Assembly (NCBI RefSeq): GCF_029911635.1
Contig: NZ_JARYTI010000034.1
Coordinates: forward strand, 1-52,394
Direction of reading: 5' to 3'
DNA length: 52,394 bases
Source of the DNA: Sphingomonas sp. AR_OL41
GTDB taxonomy: Bacteria > Pseudomonadota > Alphaproteobacteria > Sphingomonadales > Sphingomonadaceae
The position numbers were made by a program, and so were the translations under genes. The notes beneath the pieces were generated by a model, which was not told the DNA's origin, ran no database searches, and was given only the letters and a program-made list of their open reading frames with translations. This document shows positions 16,096 through 23,137 of the stretch, piece by piece. Within the stretch, counting starts at the first letter, position 1, and every line of letters starts with the position of its first letter.

Positions 16096-17190
16096 GTGAC
16101 AGCCGCAGCACGAAGAGTTGGCCGGTCTTACATCCAGGCGGGCTCGCTGATCCTGCTGCTATACGCGTTGCTGCCGTATTGCATCGCCCTTGGCCCCTTG
16201 GCGGGGGTGCCGATATGGTATGCCGGCAATTGGCTCGCGACGATATTTCATGAAGCCGGCCATGCGCTCGCGGCGCGGGCCTGTAGCTGGCGCACCATCG
16301 TGTTCGTCGCCCGCCCGTTCGGTCTGCACCTCCCACATCGCGACATCGTGATCGTGCGACGAACGATGGTTACCGCGTCTCGCGGATGGTTGGTTAGCGT
16401 GCCGGGGCGCCCGTCAGTTGCGACGCGGGGCAGAGAAGCGCTGTACATCGCCGGCGGACCGGTAGCCAGCCTGTTGCTCGCCGCAGTGGCGACCTGGGTG
16501 TCGATTCACTGGCGCGATCAGCATGGCGGCGGCGAATCTACCGTCAGCCTAATCGCCGTCGCGTTTGCGCTTCAGTCGCTTCGTGGCGGCATCTTCACGC
16601 TGCTGCCGAGCGGCGTGGAAGGTGGATCGAGCGATGGCCAAAAGCTCTGGCGCCTGCGCCGGGACGACGGAACGGCGTTGGGCGACCGGGCACTGCGATG
16701 GATCAGCGTGATGCTCTATTTTCGTATCCGGTTGCGCGACCTGCCCCCGTGGATGCTCGACGCCGCGCGCAGCTGTGTGCCGCCGGGCGACGACGCGATG
16801 GACGAGACGGCGAGAGCGCTGGCGTCGATCGAGATTGGCATCGAACTCGATGCCGCGTCGGACGATGTGGCGCAGGCGCGACGCATGATCGACGCCTATC
16901 GCGCGCGCTACGGCGCTTCCGAGTGGCTGAACTCGGTCGATGCCTTTTGCGCCGCCACATGGGAAGCCGACGCGAAGCGCGCGCGCGCCACCTTGTGGTG
17001 CGGACCGCACACCGAGGCATTGCGCGCGATGGTGATGGCGGCGGAAGCGGCCGTGGCCGCGCGCGAAGGCGATGCCGAAACGGCGCGCTCGCGGTTGAGC
17101 GCGATGCGGCAAGCGGTGAAGGCAGATTCGCCGTTCCATAACGCGACCTTTCGGGACATCGGCCAACGTATCGAGGCGATGTTGACCTGA
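16096..17190 (+). CDS. Membrane metalloprotease-like protein (M50/HExxH)
   Basis: This 364-residue protein starts with one or two hydrophobic helices. Within the second is FHEAGHALAA (H52-E-A-G-H56), the zinc-binding HExxH of site-2-protease (M50) type enzymes. More hydrophobic segments follow (about 115-135 and 150-175). Then comes LLPSGVEGGSSDGQKLW, which resembles the second M50 motif (NxxPxxxxDG) that supplies the third zinc ligand as Asp, about residue 181. The last half is soluble and helical, rich in Ala and Glu, possibly TPR-like. It may cut a membrane-embedded anti-sigma factor or similar; no such partner lies next to it. The start is GTG with no clear SD, so the N-terminus is uncertain. 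Confidence 0.65.
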   Translation: MTAAARRVGRSYIQAGSLILLLYALLPYCIALGPLAGVPIWYAGNWLATIFHEAGHALAARACSWRTIVFVARPFGLHLPHRDIVIVRRTMVTASRGWLVSVPGRPSVATRGREALYIAGGPVASLLLAAVATWVSIHWRDQHGGGESTVSLIAVAFALQSLRGGIFTLLPSGVEGGSSDGQKLWRLRRDDGTALGDRALRWISVMLYFRIRLRDLPPWMLDAARSCVPPGDDAMDETARALASIEIGIELDAASDDVAQARRMIDAYRARYGASEWLNSVDAFCAATWEADAKRARATLWCGPHTEALRAMVMAAEAAVAAREGDAETARSRLSAMRQAVKADSPFHNATFRDIGQRIEAMLT

Positions 17191-17263
17191 GCGGTGGTGA
17201 AGCGATGAAGTTGGCGACGGTCGGCGTTGACGACCGTCCACCGAGCGAGGGGAGCGCGTGCGG

Positions 17264-18193
17264 ATGAAGCGATTTGTGATCTTGTCGTCACTGGGGCTGG
17301 TGGCACTGGCCGGGCAGTCAGCCTGTGCCGCGCCCGACCGGACCCTGGCTGAGGCGCGGACGGGCGTGGTTGCCCATGCCGCCGAGACGGACACGCGCGA
17401 CGGCCCGGCGGAAAAGCCGCCGGCGGGAGTGCTCAACCTCGTTAAATATACAGCGCCGCTGGGCGCCATGGCGGCCTATGTGACGCCCGACCCCGGCGAT
17501 GGACGGCGGCATCCGGCGATCATCTGGATCACCGGTGGCGACAGCGCGAGCATCGGCGATGTGTGGCGACCCAGACCGGCGGACAATGATCAGTCGGCAC
17601 GGGCATTCCGCGCGGCGGGCATCGTGACGATGTATCCGTCGCTGCGCGGCGGCAACGACAATCCCGGCCACCGCGAAGGTTTCTACGGCGAGGTCAACGA
17701 CATATTGGCGGCGGCCGACTATCTGGCGCAGCTGCCCTGGGTCGACCCCAAACGCATCTATCTGGGCGGCCACAGCACTGGCGGTACGCTGACTCTGCTC
17801 GTCGCGGAATATGCGCCGCGCTTTCGGGCGGTGTTCAGCTTCGGCCCGGTGGCCGATGCGCGCCAATATGGCGGTGACTTCCTGCCCGAGGGCCTGAAAG
17901 ACCCGACCGAATTGCGGTTGCGCTCGCCGGCCTATTGGCTGTCGTCGATCGGCACGCCGGTATTCGTGCTGGAAGGCACGGTGTCACCCTCCAATGCCGA
18001 TGTGGTCGACCAGCTGCGCCGATTATCGTCCAATCCGCTGGCGCACTTCCAGCTGATCCCCGGCGCGAGCCATTTCAGCGTGCTGGCACCGGGGACGGCG
18101 CTGATCGCGCGCAAGATCCTCGCCGACACCGAAGCCGCGCCGAACATCGCGTTCAGCGACGCGGAACTGGCGGCGCTGATACGCGGGCAATGA
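17264..18193 (+). CDS. Secreted alpha/beta hydrolase (esterase/peptidase-like)
   Basis: This 309-residue protein has an N-terminal signal peptide (MKRFVILSSLGLVALAGQSA, cleavage probably after ACA). An alpha/beta hydrolase fold follows: HPAIIWITGGD for the oxyanion strand, the nucleophile elbow GGHSTGG with Ser near residue 171, and GASHFSVL with the likely catalytic His near 270. The order resembles dienelactone hydrolase/prolyl-oligopeptidase type enzymes. It likely acts in the periplasm on an ester or peptide; the substrate is unknown. The ATG at 17264 has GAGGGGAG nine bases upstream; a GTG at 17258 is a less well-spaced alternative. It follows the M50-like gene after 73 bases and may share its transcript. 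Confidence 0.8.
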   Translation: MKRFVILSSLGLVALAGQSACAAPDRTLAEARTGVVAHAAETDTRDGPAEKPPAGVLNLVKYTAPLGAMAAYVTPDPGDGRRHPAIIWITGGDSASIGDVWRPRPADNDQSARAFRAAGIVTMYPSLRGGNDNPGHREGFYGEVNDILAAADYLAQLPWVDPKRIYLGGHSTGGTLTLLVAEYAPRFRAVFSFGPVADARQYGGDFLPEGLKDPTELRLRSPAYWLSSIGTPVFVLEGTVSPSNADVVDQLRRLSSNPLAHFQLIPGASHFSVLAPGTALIARKILADTEAAPNIAFSDAELAALIRGQ

Positions 18194-18541
18194 CGTTGGA
18201 GTGTCGGTGGCGATAGCGATGCGCGAAACAAGCAATCTCTAGCGGTTCCGTGGCGGACCCGAGATGAGCGCAATGCGACCGGAATCCCGATCTTCCTGAA
18301 CGGCCGAGTGCTCGCCCCGAGAATGCCGGGAACCAATTTTCGCGGTTGAGGTTATGGCGAGCGGTCCCTTTTGCAAAGGGCGATCACTCGACGACATCAA
18401 CCGTGCATCGTTCGGTTCCCGCATCTTCTTCAGCCGGCGCCGCTTCACCGTGGCGGTCAGCGAAGAGCATCCCGACCGCCCGCGCGCGCCGTCGCCTTGA
18501 CGTCACCACCGCGCACGGCGCGAGAAACGGAAAAAGCCGCC
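18194..18541. other. Intergenic region before the PfpI-like gene
   Basis: About 350 bases contain no supported gene. The only structure I see is a small hairpin, CCCTTT-TGC-AAAGGG at 18366-18380. The region presumably carries the promoter of the following gene, but no clear -35/-10 pair can be picked out. Confidence 0.4.
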
Positions 18542-19222
18542 ATGAAGATCCTGATGGTTCTTACCTCCCACGACCAGCTGGGCGACACCGGCCGGGCGAC
18601 CGGCTTCTGGCTCGAGGAACTCGCCGCGCCTTATTATGTGTTCAAGGATGCGGGCGCGGAGATCATCCTGGCGTCGCCCAAGGGTGGGCAGCCGCCGCTC
18701 GACCCGAAGAGCAACGAACCCGCCAGCCAGACCGACGCGACGCATCGCTTCGAGGCTGATGCGGCGGCGATGGCGCAGTTGGCCAACACGCTGCGGCTCG
18801 ATGCCGTGAGCCAGGCCGATTATGACACGGTATTCTATCCGGGCGGCCACGGGCCATTATGGGATCTTGCCGAAGACCCCGATTCGATCAAGCTGATCGA
18901 GGCGTTCATCGCGGCGGACAAGCCGGTCGCGCTGGTGTGCCACGCGCCGGGCGCGTTGCGCCATGTGCGCAAGGCCGATGGCTCACCGCTGGTGCGGGGC
19001 AAGCGCGTCACCGGCTTTACCGATGGCGAAGAAGAAGCCGTCGGACTGAGCGATATCGTGCCCTTTCTGGTCGAGGACGAACTCGAGGCGTTGGGCGCGA
19101 CCTTCGAAAAGACCGCGGACTGGGGCGTGCATGTCGTCCAGGACGGGCTGCTCATCACCGGCCAGAACCCGGCCTCGTCGGGCCCCGCCGCGACCAGGCT
19201 GCTGGCGGCGCTGGCGGGATGA
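18542..19222 (+). CDS. DJ-1/PfpI family (class I glutamine-amidotransferase-like) protein
   Basis: This 226-residue protein has the layout of the Hsp31-like/YDR533C branch of the DJ-1 superfamily. It has an N-terminal strand (MKILMVLTSHDQLGDTGRAT), GFWLEELAAPYYVF, and the acidic element DTVFYPGGHGPLWDL. The nucleophile elbow is LVCHAPGAL with Cys133. Relatives act as deglycases, glyoxalases or holding chaperones against reactive carbonyls. The ATG at 18542 starts the typical N-terminal strand; the upstream open frame has no homology and unusual composition. It stands alone on the plus strand. Confidence 0.85.
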   Translation: MKILMVLTSHDQLGDTGRATGFWLEELAAPYYVFKDAGAEIILASPKGGQPPLDPKSNEPASQTDATHRFEADAAAMAQLANTLRLDAVSQADYDTVFYPGGHGPLWDLAEDPDSIKLIEAFIAADKPVALVCHAPGALRHVRKADGSPLVRGKRVTGFTDGEEEAVGLSDIVPFLVEDELEALGATFEKTADWGVHVVQDGLLITGQNPASSGPAATRLLAALAG

Positions 19223-19355
19223 GCATGGGGTTGGCGGCGTATGGGAGTGCGCCCCCGCGCCGCGCCGGATATGGGATCGCGCTACCCTTCATGTCGTAAC
19301 GATGTCGGCCTTCTGCCGCATGATTCACGCAACCGTCGCGACGGCAAAGCGCCCG

Positions 19356-19418
19356 CCTAATTAGTATTGCGTCCCCGAATTACCGCGTCCCTAATTAGTA
19401 TTGCGTCCCCGAATTACC
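19356..19418. repeat. Two direct copies of a 29-base AT-rich element
   Basis: A 29-base unit beginning CCTAATTAGTATTGCGTCCC is repeated exactly at 19356-19384 and 19390-19418, with GCGTC between the copies. The word GGTAATTCGGGGACGCAATA (other strand) resembles end sequences that flank REP-associated/IS200-like transposases in many proteobacteria. No transposase is nearby, so this looks like a remnant or a non-autonomous element. Confidence 0.5.
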
Positions 19419-19468
19419 ACAACAGTTGGCCGATCCGCCAGGCCGCCCGATATACGGCACCAGCGCGG

Positions 19469-19828
19469 TTACTTCGAAGCGTCAGGCCATGGCCGAACAG
19501 GCTTGGTCTCACCCGGTTGAATTGGCCCGACATGGGCAAGCACTTGCGCATAATGCGGATCGGAGGGCGCGTATCGCTTGATCCCGCGCGCGAAACGACC
19601 GCCGTCGCGGCTCTCCAGCACGAGGGTAAGCACGCCAGCCGCGTCGATCGTCGCGCTGCCGATATAGCGATCGGCACGCGCGACGGTGGGTGAATGGGCG
19701 ATGCTCTGACATGCCCCAAGGGGGTATAGCAGCAGAAGCGACGCCGACATGCTCGCGTGCCTGCCTGCCTTGGCCGGACTGAGCGATCTTTTCCCCGTAA
19801 CGCCGGACCGGTAACGAAAACAGGTCAT
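19469..19828 (-). CDS. Small predicted lipoprotein
   Basis: This 119-residue frame has a hydrophobic stretch ending in a lipobox (LLLLYPLGAC), so the mature protein would be lipidated at Cys. The remainder (RYIGSATIDAAGVLTLVLES, then HVGPIQPGETKPVRPWP) is a short soluble domain that I cannot assign. The start at 19828 has AAGGA about 10 bases upstream but leaves a long basic n-region. A start at 19750 (MSASLLLLYP) would give a compact signal peptide. It stands alone, directly downstream of the DUF805 fragment on the same strand. Confidence 0.6.
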   Translation of the reverse strand: MTCFRYRSGVTGKRSLSPAKAGRHASMSASLLLLYPLGACQSIAHSPTVARADRYIGSATIDAAGVLTLVLESRDGGRFARGIKRYAPSDPHYAQVLAHVGPIQPGETKPVRPWPDASK

Positions 19829-19892
19829 CTGCAATGATCCTTGTCGAGGACTTTTACAGCCATGGTCGAAAATTGCGTGGCGGATCATCATC

Positions 19893-19959
19893 CAGGGTTC
19901 GCGCTGCGTCCTGCGGCCAGAGAACCGAAAATGCCTTCCCATGACAGATCGTTGAGCAC
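19893..19959 (-). pseudogene. Decayed 5' fragment of a second DUF805 gene
   Basis: The minus strand reads VLNDLSWEGIFGSLAAGRSA and then NPG followed by two stop codons. This matches VLNDPSLEGVFGYAGRATRR, the start of the intact DUF805 gene at 15450-15872. Bases match closely over about 60 positions, including GTG-CTC-AAC-GAT, GGAAGGC, TTTTCGG, GGCCG, and GACGC..GCGCGAAC, with one small indel. Nothing beyond about 20 codons is preserved. It is a relic of a duplicated DUF805 gene lost down to its first codons. Confidence 0.6.
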
Positions 19960-20094
19960 GGACCCTCTCGCCCGGGCCATGCCAAAAGCCGATCGGATGA
20001 TCGAAAATAACCGCACCGCTTCGGTGATACTACGTAATTGCGGCTAACCACGAATTTTTGCACCACGCGCTCAATTAGGGGGGGAGGATGTTCC

Positions 20095-20337
20095 ATGACG
20101 CGAGTAGCGAAAAAAGAAAATGAGGTCACCGAATCCTGCGTTTCAACATCGCATGTCGATTTAACCGATCCGATTCCAAGTCACGTCATTGGTTATACGG
20201 TAATAAATCAGGTTCTTAACGAAGTTGTACAAGGCATTCTTACCATAACACAGCTAAGGATCTGGGCCATGGAATTGGAACGCGAATGTTTCACTGAATT
20301 GGCCAACGAAATACGTTCCAGGATAAAGGACCACTGA
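20095..20337 (+). CDS. Small unknown protein (first of a pair)
   Basis: This 80-residue frame has ATG at 20095 preceded by GGGGGAGG about 7-10 bases away, which is a strong ribosome site. The protein (TESCVSTSHVDLTDPIPSHV, then a mixed helix ending ECFTELANEIRSRI) matches no family I know. The region is notably less GC-rich than its surroundings. The next small gene begins five bases after the stop, so the two likely form an operon. An upstream in-frame start at 20038 lacks an SD. Confidence 0.6.
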   Translation: MTRVAKKENEVTESCVSTSHVDLTDPIPSHVIGYTVINQVLNEVVQGILTITQLRIWAMELERECFTELANEIRSRIKDH

Positions 20338-20341
20338 CCCT

Positions 20342-20626
20342 ATGTCACGGGTTTCCGACCACCTTCGGCGTCGCGCGCAAGACGAGGCGCTTCTGGCGGA
20401 GTTTGAAACATCGGTCCATATGAGCGCGCTGCGGCGCACGCTGTCTCACCTCTATGGTGAATATGCCGGGCTTCACGACGCGCAGAATTTGGCAACGAGA
20501 AGCGAGCGCGTTGCGTTGCCGTACGGGCCGATGCCCAACGGTCCTGCGATGGGCGAGCGCCCCCTCGAAGCTGCGGTCGGGCCAGCGCCGATCGGCTCAA
20601 GCGCCCTGGCCGCCTCGACTATCTGA
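20342..20626 (+). CDS. Small unknown protein (second of a pair)
   Basis: This 94-residue frame follows the preceding small gene after four bases. The first half is helical and charged (SRVSDHLRRRAQDEALLAEF). The second half is Pro/Gly/Ala-rich and may be disordered or may reflect loss of the true 3' end. No family is recognised. Its position right behind a gene with a strong SD supports translation. Confidence 0.5.
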   Translation: MSRVSDHLRRRAQDEALLAEFETSVHMSALRRTLSHLYGEYAGLHDAQNLATRSERVALPYGPMPNGPAMGERPLEAAVGPAPIGSSALAASTI

Positions 20627-20792
20627 ACACGCCCGCCGCTCCTTTCAGCTACTGGAACCAGTAGGTACGCTGTGCCTTGGGGCTGCCCTTGCTCTTCGGC
20701 GATAATCGCGGCGGCGATCTCCTCTGGCGGCAGTGCGCATCGGCTTCCGCCGCGCGAGGCCGACGCAAGCACGCCAGGCCGAAGCATCCGCC

Positions 20793-20832
20793 TTGACTCA
20801 TATCGATAAACGATACATATCGTTTATCGATA
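20793..20832 (+). promoter_or_regulatory. Promoter with a 32-bp perfect palindrome
   Basis: TATCGATAAACGATA (20801-20815) is mirrored exactly by its complement at 20818-20832 with only CA between, a 15-base-arm palindrome. A -35-like TTGACT sits at 20793-20798, so the palindrome covers the expected -10 region. It ends 12 bases before the DUF2975 ATG at 20845. The HTH protein encoded in this operon is the natural candidate to bind it. The repeat within each arm (ATCGAT, ACGAT) suggests two overlapping dimer sites. Confidence 0.6.
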
Positions 20833-20844
20833 AATGAGGGTCGC

Positions 20845-21360
20845 ATGCAGGATCGGGTACTGGGATTCGCCAATGGATTGGTGCGCGCCGCCAATGCGTT
20901 GAACTGGCTGGCGCTGGTCGGCTTCGTCGTCGCGATCCCCTTGTCGTTCGTGTTCGGCGATGCGCTCGCGGCGCAGCTGTCGTTCAAATATCATGGGCGC
21001 AACGTGGCCGAGACGATGCTGGTGATGCGCATCATGGCGGTGCTGGGCATCGTCGCGGCGATCGCGCTGCGTCAGCTGTTTACGCGGCTGCTGGCGATCG
21101 TCGCCACGGTGCAGGCCGGCGACCCGTTCGTCGCGGCCAATGCCGACCGGCTGCGGCGGATCGGCTGGGCCTTGCTCGCGCTGCAACTGATCGATCTCGT
21201 GCTGGGCGTGGTCGGACTGGTGCTCGACCGGCTGGGCGCCGACCATGCGACATGGACGCCGTCGCTGGCCGGGTGGATCGCGGTGGTGATGATGTTCGTG
21301 CTGGCGCGCGTGTTCCGCGTCGGCGCGGCGATGCGCGACGATCTGGCGATGACCGTCTGA
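20845..21360 (+). CDS. DUF2975 membrane protein
   Basis: This 171-residue protein has four transmembrane helices and the DUF2975 layout (first helix about 18-38, then RNVAETMLVMRIMAVLGIVA, a cytoplasmic stretch with GDPFVAANADRLRRIGWALL, and a fourth helix). DUF2975 proteins are typically encoded with a YozG-type HTH regulator, exactly as here. Their function is unknown, perhaps membrane sensing for the regulator. GAGGG lies 4 bases before the ATG. The stop overlaps the start of the HTH gene (TGATG). It is controlled by the palindromic promoter at 20793-20832. Confidence 0.85.
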   Translation: MQDRVLGFANGLVRAANALNWLALVGFVVAIPLSFVFGDALAAQLSFKYHGRNVAETMLVMRIMAVLGIVAAIALRQLFTRLLAIVATVQAGDPFVAANADRLRRIGWALLALQLIDLVLGVVGLVLDRLGADHATWTPSLAGWIAVVMMFVLARVFRVGAAMRDDLAMTV

Positions 21361-21578
21361 TGCCCGTCACCGTGACGCTCGACGGCGTGCTGGCGGCGCG
21401 CGGCATGACCTTGACCGAATTGTCGCAGGCGGTCGACATCACCATGGCCAATCTCTCGATCCTCAAAACCGGCAAGGCGCGGGCGATCCGCTTTTCCACG
21501 CTCGAGGCGCTGTGCCGCGTGCTCGACTGCCAGCCGGGCGATATCCTGACCTTTACCGATGAAGGGGAAAGCGCGTGA
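21360..21578 (+). CDS. Cro/C1-type (YozG-like) HTH regulator
   Basis: This 72-residue protein is essentially one Xre-type HTH: LTELSQAVDITMANLSILKT (about residues 18-40), then FSTLEALCRVLDCQPGDILT, the classic end of this family. It is too short for a separate effector domain, so the signal may come from the DUF2975 or following membrane protein. It is translationally coupled on both sides (TGATG before, GTGA after). It is the likely ligand of the upstream 32-bp palindrome, giving autoregulation. Confidence 0.88.
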   Translation: MPVTVTLDGVLAARGMTLTELSQAVDITMANLSILKTGKARAIRFSTLEALCRVLDCQPGDILTFTDEGESA

Positions 21579-22375
21579 TCAAGGCGTTCTTCAGCAACTG
21601 GGCCGGGGCGTTTCGCGATAGCTGGGGCGCGGCGCGGGCGCTGCCGATCCTGCTGGTGCTGATGATCGGCATCGAGGGCGCGCAGCATGTCATCGAGCTC
21701 CAGCTCGGCTTCTTCTCGCCCGATGCGGCGGTGCGCAAGGCGGCGTCGTTGCAGCCGGTGCGGATGGCGTTCGGCTGGCCCAAGATGCTCATCCTCTACG
21801 CGGTCGGCTTAGTCGCGATGCGCTGGTTCGTCACGCGCGATGCGCATGCGGCGCTGCGCCCGTCGGCGATGGCGCTGCGCCGCTACCTCGGGGTCGTGCT
21901 GTTCCAGCTGATCCCGGCGGTGGGGACGATCTATGCCGGGCCGATCGCCGCATGGCTGGGGCGTGGGCCTGACGCGGTAGCGACGATCCGCGCGGTGTGC
22001 GGGCTGAGCCAGTTGCTGATCGAGCCGCTGTTGCTGCTGTGGTTCGTCAACGCCGCGATGGGCACGACAGGCTATGGCCCGATCGCGTCGGCGAGGACGG
22101 TGCGCTGGTACTACCCTTTCGCGTTGCTGCTGATCTTCGTGACGCGCATGCCGGTCGCGTTGCTGCACAATGGCTTCAACCGCTGGGCGGCGGGGCAGCC
22201 GCTGGCGCTGCAGGGGGCGATGCTGGCGTGCGATGCGCTGGTCGTCGGGGTGCTTGCGCTGGTCGTGCCCGCGATTCAGGTGCGCATCGCGAGGTACATC
22301 GCCGCGCGTCGCGGAGTGACGTTGCTCGGCGATGCGGTGGCGGCGCGAACCGCTGCCGTACCTCAGCCGGCCTGA
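21575..22375 (+). CDS. Multi-spanning membrane protein of unknown function
   Basis: This 266-residue protein starts at GTG 21575 inside the stop of the HTH gene (GTGA). It has about six hydrophobic helices (first near 22-42, last near 215-240) and a short basic cytoplasmic tail. I recognise no transport or enzyme motif. It resembles in layout the poorly characterised integral proteins found next to DUF2975-HTH pairs. Its 3' end overlaps the convergent isonitrile-hydratase-like gene by 13 bases. Confidence 0.75.
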   Translation: MIKAFFSNWAGAFRDSWGAARALPILLVLMIGIEGAQHVIELQLGFFSPDAAVRKAASLQPVRMAFGWPKMLILYAVGLVAMRWFVTRDAHAALRPSAMALRRYLGVVLFQLIPAVGTIYAGPIAAWLGRGPDAVATIRAVCGLSQLLIEPLLLLWFVNAAMGTTGYGPIASARTVRWYYPFALLLIFVTRMPVALLHNGFNRWAAGQPLALQGAMLACDALVVGVLALVVPAIQVRIARYIAARRGVTLLGDAVAARTAAVPQPA

Positions 22376-23055
22376 GGAAAGCCGAGCCGCGCCGCCGCTG
22401 CGACCAGCGCCGCCTCGCGCTGCGGCATGATGCCCGACACGGCGGCGCGATAGGCCGCGACGATCTCGGCACCGGCCTTGTCGGGCGTGCCGCCGACAAA
22501 GGGCGGCTGGGGATCATATTCGAGGCCGAGCTGGAGCGTGCGGGCAACGCCCTCACCGCTGGCGGCGGCGATTAGCGTCAGCGCGAAATCGATTCCGGCG
22601 GTGACGCCGCCGCCGGTGACGCGGTTGCGATCGACCACGGTGCGCGCCTGGACCGGCTCGGCGCCGAACAAAGCGAGATGATGGTGCCACGCCCAGTGCG
22701 TCGTCGCGCGATAACCCTGGAGCAGGCCGGCGGCACCGAGAATCAGCGAGCCAGTGCACACGCTCGTCACCCAGGCCGCGTCGGCGCCGATGCGCCGCAC
22801 CCAGGCCATGGCGGCATCGTCCTCCATCACGTCCGATACGCCGATGCCGCCAGGGACGCACAGGATGTCGGCCGCGGCGACCTCATCGAAGGTGGCGGTG
22901 GGGACGATCGCGAAGCCGGCGTCGGTCGGGACCGGCTCGCGGTCCTTCCACACCAGATCCATCTGCGCGCCGGGCATGCGCGACAGGAACTGGGCGGGGC
23001 CGGTGAGATCGAGCTGGGTGAGGCCGGGGAAGAGCAGGAAGGCGATCCGGGTCAT
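22363..23055 (-). CDS. DJ-1/PfpI family protein, isonitrile-hydratase-like
   Basis: This 230-residue protein starts MTRIAFLLFPGLTQLDLTGP and has CVPGGIGVSDV, the nucleophile elbow SVCTGSLILGAAGLL with Cys100, and ATTHWAWH. This is the InhA (cyclohexyl-isocyanide hydratase) branch of the DJ-1 superfamily, which also contains the ligand domains of GlxA regulators. It may hydrate an isonitrile to a formamide, though many members remain untested. The start at 23055 sits on the first beta strand; upstream codons are atypical. It is divergent from a GlxA-type regulator 82 bases away, probably its controller. Confidence 0.82.
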   Translation of the reverse strand: MTRIAFLLFPGLTQLDLTGPAQFLSRMPGAQMDLVWKDREPVPTDAGFAIVPTATFDEVAAADILCVPGGIGVSDVMEDDAAMAWVRRIGADAAWVTSVCTGSLILGAAGLLQGYRATTHWAWHHHLALFGAEPVQARTVVDRNRVTGGGVTAGIDFALTLIAAASGEGVARTLQLGLEYDPQPPFVGGTPDKAGAEIVAAYRAAVSGIMPQREAALVAAAARLGFPQAG

Positions 23056-23137
23056 GGCAGGTCCTTGAAGAAGCGATGAGCCACCGATAGGGCATCGCGC
23101 GCTTGGCATAAATGTAAAACTAGTGCATATTTCTGCC

